DNA from: Synchiropus splendidus
Taxonomy: Eukaryota > Chordata > Actinopteri > Syngnathiformes > Callionymidae
DNA: 64,000 bases
NCBI RefSeq assembly: GCF_027744825.2
Contig: NC_071350.1
Coordinates: forward strand, 4,154,001 to 4,218,000
Direction: 5' to 3'
The position numbers and the translations under genes are program-made. Shown here piece by piece: positions 50,423-60,690 of the stretch (position 1 is its first letter; each line of letters opens with the position of its first letter). The notes beneath the pieces are model-generated. The model had not been told where the DNA came from. It made no database searches and saw only the letters and a program-made list of their open reading frames with translations.

Positions 50423-50877
50423 TTAAAAAAATAATAATAATAGTTTGGTGTGATGTGTCTTCTCAATGTCGAATGAATGCGAAGAGCTACAACAACAGCT
50501 AAGGTCATTCTCATTAAAACGTCGCACTTAAATGAACTTAAATGAACACCATCAAAGAAACCTGACGGCAGAGTGGCTGAACTCCGTAGAAAGGTTAATG
50601 CTGCCAGTAGAACAATGTGAACAGTAGATGTCTTAAAAAGAAGGCATGCAGAAAGGACAGAAGGGGACAAAGAAAAATGTGCTTATTAAAACAGCATCTA
50701 AGAATTACGTGTGTAGGGAGCGTGGCCAGAAGGTGCAGACTCTCTTTATATTGGATGGTGATATTTTGACTTTAGCGCTTTAATATCTGTCCCCACATGT
50801 TTTAAAAGGGACCAAAAGTAATTGGGTAGCTGACTAAAAAGTATAATTGCCCAGGCGTAGCCTTTAAAATTGCCACT

Positions 50878-51470
50878 GTGTTAGGGTCAGCAGAATCCGT
50901 TTGGTGCATCCAGAGAAAGAAGGAAAGCACTGCTGAACTCGGCAAAGCCAAAACAACAACAGCGGTGGATGATTGTGGAATCATTTCCATGGTGAGGAGA
51001 CACCCAGCCACAACAGCCACTCAAGTTAAAAACACCACTCCTGGAGGGAGGCGCGCCATTGTCCAAGACTACCATAAAAACAAGACTGCAGGAGAGAAAA
51101 CAGAGACAGTTCACCGCAAAGTGTCTCAAGAATAGAATGGCAGAATAAAAAAAATATATAGATATATGTAAAAAGAATATTCTTTGGACAGAATAAACCA
51201 AGTTCTCAAAACAAGCGCTGTGTGAATTCAAGCATGCATGAGCCCCAGCAATTCCAAGGTGTTCAGAGACTTATGGTTGGCCTCATATGCTTCATAGTAC
51301 AGATGGATAATGACCAAAAACATACAGCCAAAGCAACCCAGGACTTTATTAAAGCAATGAAGTGGATTCATGGCCAAGCAAGTCATCTGATCTCAACCCA
51401 GTTGAGCATGTATTACACTTGTTGAAGACAAATCTTCAAGAAGAAAGGCCTATAAACAAACAGCTGCTAT
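50878..51470 (+). pseudogene. Tc1-like transposase pseudogene (internally deleted, frame-shifted)
   Basis: Seen: the first part reads TTAVDDCGIISMVRRHPATT then ATQVKNT, the DNA-binding (paired-like) region of a Tc1 transposase family in fish. After a gap comes VQMDNDQKHTAKATQDFIKA then MKW, the segment with the second catalytic Asp. One frame over follows SSDLNPVEHVLHLLKTNLQE then ERPINKQLL, carrying the catalytic Glu (NPVEH, normally NPIEH). The order is right, but the first catalytic Asp region between 51060 and 51285 is missing and at least two frame breaks are present. Upstream non-coding sequence (GGGACCAAAAGTAATTGG, 50809-50826) is also of Tc1 type. The element is dead. Confidence 0.85.
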
Positions 51471-51881
51471 AAACCACTGGCAGAGCATCAAACAGTAAAA
51501 CCAGCGTCCGGTGATGTCACTGACTTAGAGATTTAAGACGGTCATTTATAGCTCAGGAAAATGAGCAGTGAACTAGTGGAAATAGAAGGGTTTGTGTTTA
51601 GAAACGGCTTCACTTCCTCACGTTTAGGGGCAACCTCATTTAAATACCCTTGTGGTTCTGAATAGAATTGCTCTATGGACCTAACTGTATGGTTGAAAGA
51701 TACTCAATAAAAGCACAATTTCTTCATATGAAAAAAAAGCCCCCATTTTAGGTGTTTAGGTGTGTTAGCTTTGTTGAGTTCTTTATTTTGCGACAAACAA
51801 TAGCACACACTATTTTGGTTCCTCAAACTGTGTTTTCAAGTGTGAGCAAACAGGTTTGCATGAGTTTAGGTTCATGCAAAC

Positions 51882-51965
51882 TAGTGATGGGTTGATAGGG
51901 TTTCATGAAACAGGGTTCATGAATCAGCAGGTGGCCATTAGTTTAAAAATGATCAAAGGTCAAAG
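51882..51965. mobile_element. Fragment of the palindromic hAT-like MITE family (left half)
   Basis: Starts with an intact end, TAGTGATGGGTTGATAGGGT, then TTCATGAAACAGGGTTCATG and CAGGTGGCCATTAG. The right arm is absent. Confidence 0.7.
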
Positions 51966-52564
51966 CAGAGGATCATACAGCAGAGAGGGGGAGTTGGAAA
52001 AAAAGATTCCAGAATATACATAAATGATATTAAATATCCCAGAATGGATAATATTGACTGTTTTCCCACTTTTCGATGGGCAGCATTGACATGACCTCAT
52101 CGCCATTTCTGAGTAAATGGATGGTGAACCTCTTGGACGCATCATGGATGAGTTCAGAAACATCGATCAAAAATTCAAACATTCAAACTTGTATTTTCAA
52201 ACCAGAATAAAAGACCTTTAGTTGAATGTATACCGAGGAGTCCTTGCTGGTTCCACATAGCTGACGCTAACCCAGTTAGCACGGCCCTCAGAGGTCATGG
52301 ATGCTGGATTAACACCAACAGTGTGATCGAGGGTCGTCCTGGGGTGTTCAGCTGAAGAGGAATTAGGAGGATGTTGGTTATTTAATCCATCTCCGGCTGT
52401 GTTTGATCCTGCTCTATCTGTGCTGAGGTCCCTGTATGACGCAGACTGGCAATGTACTGAAACAATTTTGGCCCAAAATTTCCCTTACGCCTAGTTAACA
52501 GATTAGTGTAAATAATAAAGTGTTTATTTATTTGTGTTAATAAACAATGCTCTCAAGAAATGCC

Positions 52565-52774
52565 ACCGATGGGTCGATGAGGTATCATGAAACAGTAGTG
52601 CAGGGTTAAAGAAACAGTTTCTATATATTCCGAGGCCACTAGATGGCACTCTTGGTTTAGAAATGATGTGAGGTTTCAGTGAAATAGCTGGTCAAAGCAG
52701 AGCCATCTAGCGTCCTCTGAAACTTAAGACACTGTTGCATGAAACCTCACCAACCCCTCACTAATATATACACA
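52565..52774. mobile_element. Copy of the palindromic hAT-like MITE family
   Basis: Left arm GATGGGTCGATGAGGTATCA and TGAAACAGTAGTGCAGG; right arm ACACTGTTGCATGAAACCTC then ACCAACCCCTCACTA. The CTCF-like GGCCACTAGATGGCACT is at 52634-52650; the partner on the right is damaged (AGAGCCATCTAGCGTCCTC). Interior TTGGTTTAGAAATGATGTGA is shared with other copies. Confidence 0.8.
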
Positions 52775-53658
52775 GGCACATCTAATGTTGTTTGAATAAA
52801 AGGGCAATATTTCATCATTCAACATCATCTACCCTTCACTATCATGTAGGTTTGTTGCTTTATTTTGTCCTCATTTTTCAATGTTGTGTTGAATCTCAGG
52901 TCTTCACAGATTGATGAGCTGTTTTTATTCTGCTATAAATTCACAAACCCAAGTGTCAGAGTGAAGGTGACACGTATCCCGGCAAACCAGAACAAGCTCA
53001 GGTTAAAAAATAAAAGACTCAGACGTGCTCTGCGGCGACGCTCATAACAAGGGTTGTTGTTTTGTGTACATTTCTTGACGTTTAATTGCCTCTAAAGCCC
53101 TGTAGGGTGCGGGAGGTAATTGGTTCGGAAGCTGAGGCAACGATGGGGGACAGGAAGAGAAAAGTTATTGGTGCTGACAAGAGAAACTACTGTCCTATTA
53201 AAACTGTCAGACTGTTTGAAATACAGTGTTAGAGAAAGTGATTCAGTTTATTTGTGAGGGGATCAGCTGTAGCGAAAAGAAAAAAAAGTGGGAACAGGCG
53301 CTGATCCCCAGTGAGGTTGACTGCTCGACCATGTGGGAGGGGGAACTCCACACTGTCAGTCCTCATCATTGTGTAAGACAGCCAAACAGACACTGGGAAA
53401 TGACATCTCTTGGAGCTACCTGCCTTGTTAAACCCTGCCTAGAATCAGTTAAAATCCTGTGTTTCATCCAAAAACACATGCTGGCATCGACGCCATGCAG
53501 TAAAGTTGTCAAATCACTCTGGAAAAGAAGGAATCATGCTGCTCCTGTCCACTGGGCTCCTGCCTGTCAGCCAACAGCAATACATTTATTTAATCTTGAC
53601 TTAGGAAATGCATATAAACGGATTGGTTCATGCCATTGTCCATCGTCCATCTCATGCC
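52775..53658. other. Non-coding stretch
   Basis: An open frame of 162 codons (53226-53714) lies here; it has no recognisable domain and ends inside a tandem repeat, so I do not call it a gene. Confidence 0.4.
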
Positions 53659-53709
53659 ATTTGTTCAATTTCTTTCAGATTTGTTCAATTTCTTTCAGAT
53701 TTGTTCAAT
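53659..53709. repeat. 20-bp tandem repeat, about 2.5 units
   Basis: TTTGTTCAATTTCTTTCAGA repeats exactly, followed by a partial third unit TTTGTTCAATT. Perfect identity suggests a recent duplication. Confidence 0.9.
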
Positions 53710-53729
53710 TATAATACATTATATTTAAC

Positions 53730-53860
53730 ATTATTATCCCCGTCAAGGAGGTTTTGTTTTTGATGCTGTCGTTTTGTCTGTCAGTGTTCGAAATATCTTA
53801 CAAAGTATGGGCATATTTGGATGACATGTTTAGGAAATATGTGGAATGGTATGAGGAATA
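53730..53860 (+). repeat. Dispersed fish repeat fragment
   Basis: ATTATCCCCGTCAAGGAGGT followed by GTTTTGTCTGTCAGTGTTCG and ATATCTTACAAAGTATGG has the wording of a common teleost interspersed repeat. Class not assigned. Confidence 0.4.
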
Positions 53861-53935
53861 AATGATTCAAGCTGGGTGTTGAAGTATCACAAAACAGTTT
53901 TGCAGGGTCGACGAAACAGCATACTAATTTTCAGA

Positions 53936-53952
53936 GGCCACTAGATGGCGCT
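53936..53952 (+). promoter_or_regulatory. CTCF-like motif, left arm of MITE
   Basis: GGCCACTAGATGGCGCT; agrees with the CTCF core at nearly all informative positions. Motif match only. Confidence 0.5.
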
Positions 53953-54021
53953 CTTGGTTTGGAAATGATGTGAGGTGCCACTGCATTAGTTGTCCTGGTA
54001 CAAACATTTTACAGCAGACAG

Positions 54022-54037
54022 TGCCATCTGGTGGCCA
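54022..54037 (-). promoter_or_regulatory. CTCF-like motif, right arm of MITE
   Basis: Minus strand GGCCACCAGATGGCAC; opposite orientation to the motif at 53936, 70 bp away. Motif match only. Confidence 0.5.
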
Positions 54038-54115
54038 CCGAAAATCAGGACAGTGTTTCATGAAACCTTATCGACCTTTCAATACTGTGTCATGAAAGCT
54101 CATCTACCATCACTA

Positions 54116-54867
54116 CTCACCCATATTTGCATTTCAGCTATTTATTTATTTTTGTGAGCGCTATTGTTCCCACTACTTTTGTCACATTAAGTCATGTTTT
54201 GACCCTGCCTCCACCACATACACGCACGTCTTGATGCAACGGCTAGAGAATATGGTGCCTGTGCACTGACATGGCGAATGGTCTCACTACACACAGTAGA
54301 AGCATCACTCTGTCTCACTGGACGACTGAACATCTTCATCACAATGAATATTCCTCCTCATAATCCATGTCCCACCACTCTGTTGGGCTCAGTTCTTTTG
54401 CTTCCACAACGCAACTACAACATCTCCTGTCTCCTTGACCAGGGGTTTCAAGTTCTATTTACTCCAGCTGAAACTGAAGGCACAAGTAGGTGCCATCTGT
54501 CTGTGTGAAGTCATAACTACATCAAGCTCCACATTTGAAATCTGGCTTGTTTAAATGCAACAATGTTGCTAGTTTCAATATAACAAATTTAACAAAAAAT
54601 GGAACAAAAGCATCTGTTTGCTTTTGTTCAGTTCAATTTTTAACTACACAATGCCCAGGGTTTCCACTAGTCTGAATGGAATTCTTATAAAATTGAAATT
54701 CTTATACAAATATTTTCAAGACATTAAAAGAGCTTTAGTTGAAATAAGGTGATATAAAAACTTGAATATAGCCACCAACATGATTTATTGTGCTATTGTC
54801 AAACTGATGCAAAATGAACAATATTTTGTTGTTTAAATGTATGTATGGGTCCATCATTTGAGTCACA

Positions 54868-54914
<47 letters not shown>

Positions 54915-56389
54915 GTCATTGACTTACTTTACCCAAAAAGGTCTATGTTTTATTTGCTTTTCTCGGATCATTTGCATTGATGTGTGTGAGTTTGTGACCC
55001 TGGCGGTTTAGAATAATCATTTAAACCAATGTGTTTAAAACACTTATCACAGACTCAAACAGCTTGGTACATATTACATGTTGTAAAGAGAACGGAGGGC
55101 TATTGTCCTGAGCGCGACCATGGCTTGGAGGCCGTCTTGGAGAAGCAGCTGGTGAAGTCTTTTACATCACTTATTCTCTTGGAGCAAAACTCCTTATGGT
55201 GCAGCGAGGCGCCTTCAGCGACAACCGAGGCAATAAAGTAGCAAGCTTCTCATTCCTTTCAGCAAAACTCTTCCCTTTCTGTCTTCTCCCTGCTCAACTG
55301 GCAACCCTGAACGCAGTCATCAGACGCACATGCAATTTCATTAAAGCGCCGCGTGCAGTTAGTGGCTTACATGCTATGAAGAACATGTAATTGCCTTCTT
55401 CTGAAGAGGCAGGCGCAGGTTTGCAGGTAAAACGCACACATCTGCGCAGGTGGGGAGGGAGTTTATTTTCAGGGATCTGTTTTTAGCATCATAGTTTGAC
55501 TAAAATTAATTTACTCCTCTGGAGATGTCATTGTTGAAACAGGAGGGTTATGTTTAATTGTAGCCTTTGAGGCAGCTCACTTTGCTTTGAAAGCAGTGCT
55601 GCTGTCTTTTTTTTTTTTTTTTTCAGGTCGCAAGCCATTTAACAAACAGTGACATTTTCATGTCTTTGTACTCGTTCATATCACAACCACCAATAAATCC
55701 GCAGCTCTGTTACCCAGCCCACTGTAAACAACCCGGGATGCTTTTGTGCCTGCTCAGCATTTAGCAAAAGGCCTGTGCCGCCCTGAGGTCTGATACTTTA
55801 ATGTCATGGTGCAAGTTAGTGGAGCAGGAGTGAAGAAATATGCTCCTAATGACAAACCAATATAAACCTTGATGTACACCGCTGTTGAGTCAGGCGCCAC
55901 CTGCTCATTTTCGAGCTTAAGATTTTATTTTCACTTCATTGAGATGGAAGTGAGTCTGTTAACTATGATATATTTTCGTTCATCTAAGTTATCCAGCATT
56001 TGATTTTGGGACATAAGTGTTTTTCCCTCATCTTCTTCTTCTTATTTATTTATTTTACACAGCATCAGATGTGACTTAAAAACAATAATTCGAATAAAGC
56101 CCACTATCATCAAGGAGCTCCGCCTATTTTGTGATCTTCAGCCAATGTTCCTGTACCACAGTTATTATTAATTCAGTTTTCAATGGAATTTTCAATAATT
56201 CTTGTTGGTACGGTGACAAACTGCGAGAAGCATTTTGGTCCACATCCACAAAAAGACTGTCAATTGAGCGGCAGCATGAGCATGGTGACTTCCCGTTGTG
56301 CGAGTGTGACCGGAATTAGCACTAATATTTCATACACTAAAAATATGTAATTTTGAAGATGAACTAAGGGGGAAAAATGCTTTTTCTTA
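54116..56389. other. Non-coding stretch
   Basis: Contains a (TA)n run (54871-54911) and a T run (55607-55623). No exon or RNA gene recognised; frames of 62-76 codons are unconvincing. Confidence 0.4.
54871..54911. repeat. (TA)n microsatellite
   Basis: About 20 uninterrupted TA units. Confidence 0.95.
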
Positions 56390-56490
56390 GAGCAACTGTT
56401 TCAATGAAGCCCTAAATTCTTCATGCAAATCTCCTCTTACTGAGCTCTGAAACCCTGGACCCGGTTTCTATGAAACCTAACCGATCGCAT
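56390..56490. mobile_element. Fragment of the palindromic hAT-like MITE family (right half)
   Basis: CAACTGTTTCAATGAAGCCC, CTTACTGAGCTCTGAAACCC and GTTTCTATGAAACCTAACCG follow the right arm, with the CTCF-like segment changed to TACTGAGCTC. It lies 90 bp from the intact copy at 56581. Confidence 0.6.
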
Positions 56491-56580
56491 TTCAAAACCT
56501 TTTTAAACATTTCAAATAGCATTGATATCATTCATGATGAAGTTCAACAGAGCACGGTGGGACAGCAGGTGGCTGTTATG

Positions 56581-56806
56581 TAGTGACGGGAAGATGAGGT
56601 TTCATGACACAGTATTGAGCAGTAGATAAGGTTTCATGACACAGTGTCCACACTGTCCGCTGTAAAATGTTGGACTTGAACAACTCATTCAATTAAACCT
56701 CATATCATTGCTAAACCAAGAGCGCCATCTAGTGGCATTTGAAATGAGGACACTGTTTCATCAATCCTGCAATATTGTTTCATGATACCTCATCGGCCCA
56801 TCACTA
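56581..56806. mobile_element. Best-preserved copy of the palindromic hAT-like MITE family (226 bp)
   Basis: Seen: ends TAGTGACGGGAAGATGAGGT and, reverse complement at the right, TAGTGATGGGCCGATGAGGT are terminal inverted repeats that continue inward (TTTCATGACACAGTATTG). The flanking octamers CTGTTATG (56573-56580) and CTGTTGTG (56807-56814) differ at one position. Known: 8-bp target duplications and ends of the form (C/T)AGNG are typical of hAT transposons. The CTCF-like segment on the right arm is intact on the minus strand (56721-56738, core GCCACTAGATGGCGCT). No coding capacity, so it was moved by a transposase encoded elsewhere. Confidence 0.8.
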
Positions 56807-59800
56807 CTGTTGTGTTTTGGAACTCACTTGCATGAGTCTGTGGAAACAGAGCAAGAAAGTGGGACCAGCTAGCGCTACTGATCAGACGCGACGGTATCGG
56901 CAATGCATGGTATCCAGGATGCGGGTGGTAATCTAGAACACCAACACAACTGAATCAGGAAATTCTTGTTCTGTCACCAACATTTCCTGAAAACTACAAA
57001 TCTGTTTCTCACTTTTCATCATATTGAAAATATCGTAATGTATAGAAACCTTAATCCTCACTGTACGTGCATACTGCTGTTTATGAATATGCCACAGCAT
57101 CACAATAGCGTCAGAATGTGACTACACCCACTGTGTTTCAAAGCTGTACAATGTGTGGGTGTCTCGTAATGTGATAGCATGTTATTTACATACGCATACG
57201 TACCATACGCAGCCTTAGGAATAACCACGAGAAATTCTATAACGCCTCTGTATGATGACAGTCTTATTCATTGTAGGGTTGCGTATCTTCAGGTCGATGA
57301 AACAGTTACTTTGGCTCACAACATGACTTTGTTTCATCTAAAAGCGAATCAATATGGAACTGTAGCTTGTAAGCTGTAAGAACATAACCTATGTAGAAAC
57401 CTATATGTGACACACTAACAAGAAAAACAGCTGTAAATCATTTGAAGAATGCTGAAATCACATCTACTACATGTCACATTTCTGACATCATTTCATGTTT
57501 GAGGCCAAAAAAAAAACAAAGTCTTTGTCTGAAAAGTCTGATCCTGGCAAATTCGTCTGGGCTGGTTGAGGAAAGAGGTGGAAGTGGCGTCTGTGAGGGA
57601 ACCTCTGATGGTTTTGTTGATAGTTACACAGCATCTTTGTAGCAACAGGTTCCAAGTTTATTCATTCTTTTACTTAATACATAGACTTACATGCACTTAA
57701 GTCTATGCTTTTGTGTTTGGTTAAAAATGTGCAAAGCCACTCCAGGATCCAGAGGATTGGAGCATAGTTACAATGTATGGTCCAATGTACAATGTGTAAA
57801 AAATGCACACATTTGCAAGAAGAAAATTAAACACTATTCCTTGAAATATTAATAATTATCATCACTAATGCAAACTTTTGAATGAGCCCACCAAAGCATA
57901 TCCAATATTACAAGTCCCTCAGCTCACTCCAGGCAGGAAGTGTGAAGATAACAAACTAATGACATCCCATATTAACTGGAACAAAATGAGTGGAGTGATC
58001 CCACCTGGGATCGTGATGGTGAGGCGGCGTCTCAGAGTCAGCTCCAGGGATGTGCGCAGGTGGCTGGCAGAGACAGGTAGCTAAAGTGACGTCTAGAAAA
58101 AGTCACCCTTCGGATACTTTTTGTAAAATTTGGCTCAGACTTGCGTCACGGTTCATCTGGTTTTACAGTAGTTTTATGTGCAACAATCCTCTCACCTCTC
58201 AAAGCATTTACAAATATAACATTTTTACAACCATGGCGATGAATAAACAACACATTTGGCAAACTCCAATACTAAAATAAACAATGATCAATCTAGTTTC
58301 ATTCATTTAAACATGTTTTTGCATCACTTCACACTCGCCCAAACACTGTTTCATACAAACAGTATCGAGAGGATGTTTCCTCTTTGTGATCCCAACATTT
58401 CGGATTTAGAGCTCACGGTGGATGTTTGCAGGCGGTTAGAAAACTGGAGCAAAAAGTCGTCTGGAGAAAAGTTAAGCTGCCCATCGGGTGATGGAGAGAC
58501 ACACATGACTACACCTGGAGAGTTTCAGCTAACAACCTTTTATGGCTGAGTCCCTAATCAATGCACAGTCCAGTTCACACACCATCCCGTCCAGCCCTGC
58601 TGGGGCCTCACTGCAAGCAACAAAAGCAACACAGAGTTTCCTTCACACTCACTTAGATAACGCCCATCTTCTCTTGTGTGTGAGAGTGACTGCCCACTAT
58701 CGGTGCTAAATTCATTTTCAAAGACAGTCTGCAGGGGGTTCAGACAGAAAGGCTCTTTATTGTCGCTGAACATAATAAAATAATCATATCTTCCAAATGT
58801 GACCCCCCCCGAAGGGGATGTGAGCCGCCGCAGTGTAAAACCCAGGGGGGCAACGCAGTCCGTCTCCCAGCGGCTCGGTCAGCCACACTCTTCACATCCA
58901 TGTCTTTTCTGAACGGTGGAATTGGGCTTTTTGGAGAGATGTGTTGGACGCAGAGAAAACAACAAGCTCCTTTGGGGGTCCCACTCAAAATTTGTGTTTC
59001 CTTGCGGCGACCCTCATGAAAGCATAACAATAAGACTAAGTTTAGGTTCATGTGAGGACACTAAGGAGCGATATTTGACAAAATGGATTCATGCCACAGG
59101 ATTCATGTCCAAGAATGAGGCAAGAGGAAGCGAGCGGCACAAGCCATGGTGTCAAAGGTCAAACCTTTTGCCACTTCGACATGGCCAGGGCGCTTGCTTG
59201 ACCTGGTGGGAGGCAAATTGCTGCCACATTACAAAGCATCATCAGAAACTTGAATAAAACTTTACTCATGATGAAAAGTCACTCTGCTACAACTGCCTAC
59301 TATTGCTCAATTTATTTTTCAGGAATGACCCCAACTGTAAAATTGCATGCTGACATTTGTTATCGACTGAATGAACTCGCCCCTCCGGACACAACCAGAC
59401 TGCCACTTACTGGTGGCTGTAGATCTTGTCCCTGTCTGAGAAAACACCAGAAGTAAGAGAGAAGGTAAACAGGGTAATACTTTCCTTGAATGGAATTTTA
59501 GCCATTAAACACCATGTAGACAATGTGAGAAAGTCACAGATGAAAGTCAGATAAGCCTCAAATTCCAGGACACTATGTCATTTTATTTATTTATTTTTTT
59601 ATCATTGCCCTACATGTATTTTATCAGTATAGTTCATGTTAGTAATATCCAGATATGCAGTTTGTTCAATCAGACAGCAGATGGCATTAGCGTGAAGGAG
59701 CTCTTACAGCACACATGGAAGATGTGAACAAAAGTCCATTCTGTCGCTCTGACATTTTGAGTCTGACATTGCTTCGGATTGCAGCTTTTGGAGCATCTTC

Positions 59801-59861
59801 TCATTTTACCTTACGTCATACCAGTCCATTACATCATGGCTCGTCAGATGTGGAGTTGCAG
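56807..59861. other. Non-coding stretch
   Basis: No gene supported. A short frame ending VRRRLRVSSRDVRRWLAE at 57990-58080 is followed by GGTAGC, not a good donor, and matches nothing I know. An 8-C run lies at about 58803-58810. Confidence 0.4.
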
Positions 59862-60690
59862 TGCAGAATCAGAATCAGAATCAGAATTTAATTTATTGCC
59901 ATGGTCAGTGGGGAGCCCACCAACTAGCCAACTAGGAAAGAGTTTTGGAATAAAGTGCTGACAGTAAAAATAAAATAAAATAAAATAAAATAACAACAAG
60001 GCTGTTCACGAATTCAACAGTCTGACGGCCGAGGGGGAGAAGCTGTTCCTGTGACGAGAGGTTCTGGTCTGGATGGACCGTAGCCTCCTGCCAGAGGGAA
60101 GAGGAACAAACAGTCCATGTCCAGGGTGAGAAAGGTAGGCTCTGATCCGACCTGCACGTCTCTGGGTCCTGGAGACATACAGGTCCTGAAGAGGTGGCAG
60201 GTTGCATCCGATCACCTTCTCAGCTTGTCCCTGGAGGTGGCGCTGTTGTACCAGACGGTGATGGAGGAGGTGAAGATGGACTGGATGATGGCTGTGTAGA
60301 ACTCCACCAGCAACTTCGTCGGCAGTCGTAGTTTCCGTAGCTGCCTTAGAAAGAACATTCTTTGCTGGGCCTTCCTGATGAGGGACCTGATGGTTGGCTC
60401 CCATTTGAGGTCCTCAGTGATGGTGGTTCCTAGGAAGCAGAAGGAGTCTACAATAGGAATAGGTAAACCAGCCAGCATGAGAGGGGACATAGAAACTGTT
60501 ACTCTCCTGAAGTCTATGACCATCTCCACTGTCTTCTGGTTGTTGTGGCTGCACCAGGACACCAGCCGCTCCACCTCCCTCCTGTAAGCCAACTCATCTC
60601 CATCTGAGATGAGCCCGATGATGGTGGTGTCATCCACAAACTTGATCAGCTTCACGGACTCGTGGCTGGAGGTGCAGCAGGATTTACATA
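59862..60690 (-). pseudogene. 5'-truncated L2/CR1-like LINE: reverse-transcriptase C-terminal part and 3' tail
   Basis: Seen: the minus strand from about 60683 reads TSSHESVKLIKFVDDTTIIG (the catalytic FVDD box of non-LTR reverse transcriptases), then YRREVERLVSWCSHNN, DFRR, FLGTTITEDLKWE, RKAQQRMFFLRQLRKLRLPT and SSITVWYN. The frame breaks at about 60212 and continues one frame over as VIGCNLPPLQDLYVSRTQRR, PSGRRLRSIQTRTSRHRNSF and AVRLLNS, the usual C-terminus. The element ends in (CAGAAT)n at 59862-59887 on the plus strand. Known: such elements are copied from their 3' end and often 5'-truncated. Several codons between SHNN and KTVEM are deleted. It is inactive. Confidence 0.85.

Larger units (their letters stand above)
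53866..54115. mobile_element. Copy of the palindromic hAT-like MITE family with both CTCF-like segments
   Basis: About 250 bp. The right end is well kept (CATCTACCATCACTA); the left end is mutated (GCTGGGTGTTGAAGTATCAC). Two CTCF-like segments face each other across the centre: GGCCACTAGATGGCGCT on plus (53936-53952) and GGCCACCAGATGGCAC on minus (54022-54037). Confidence 0.8.

Noticed and set aside
53226..53714. 162-codon open frame (plus strand)
   Set aside because: No known motif, and it runs into the 20-bp tandem repeat at its end; best explained as chance.
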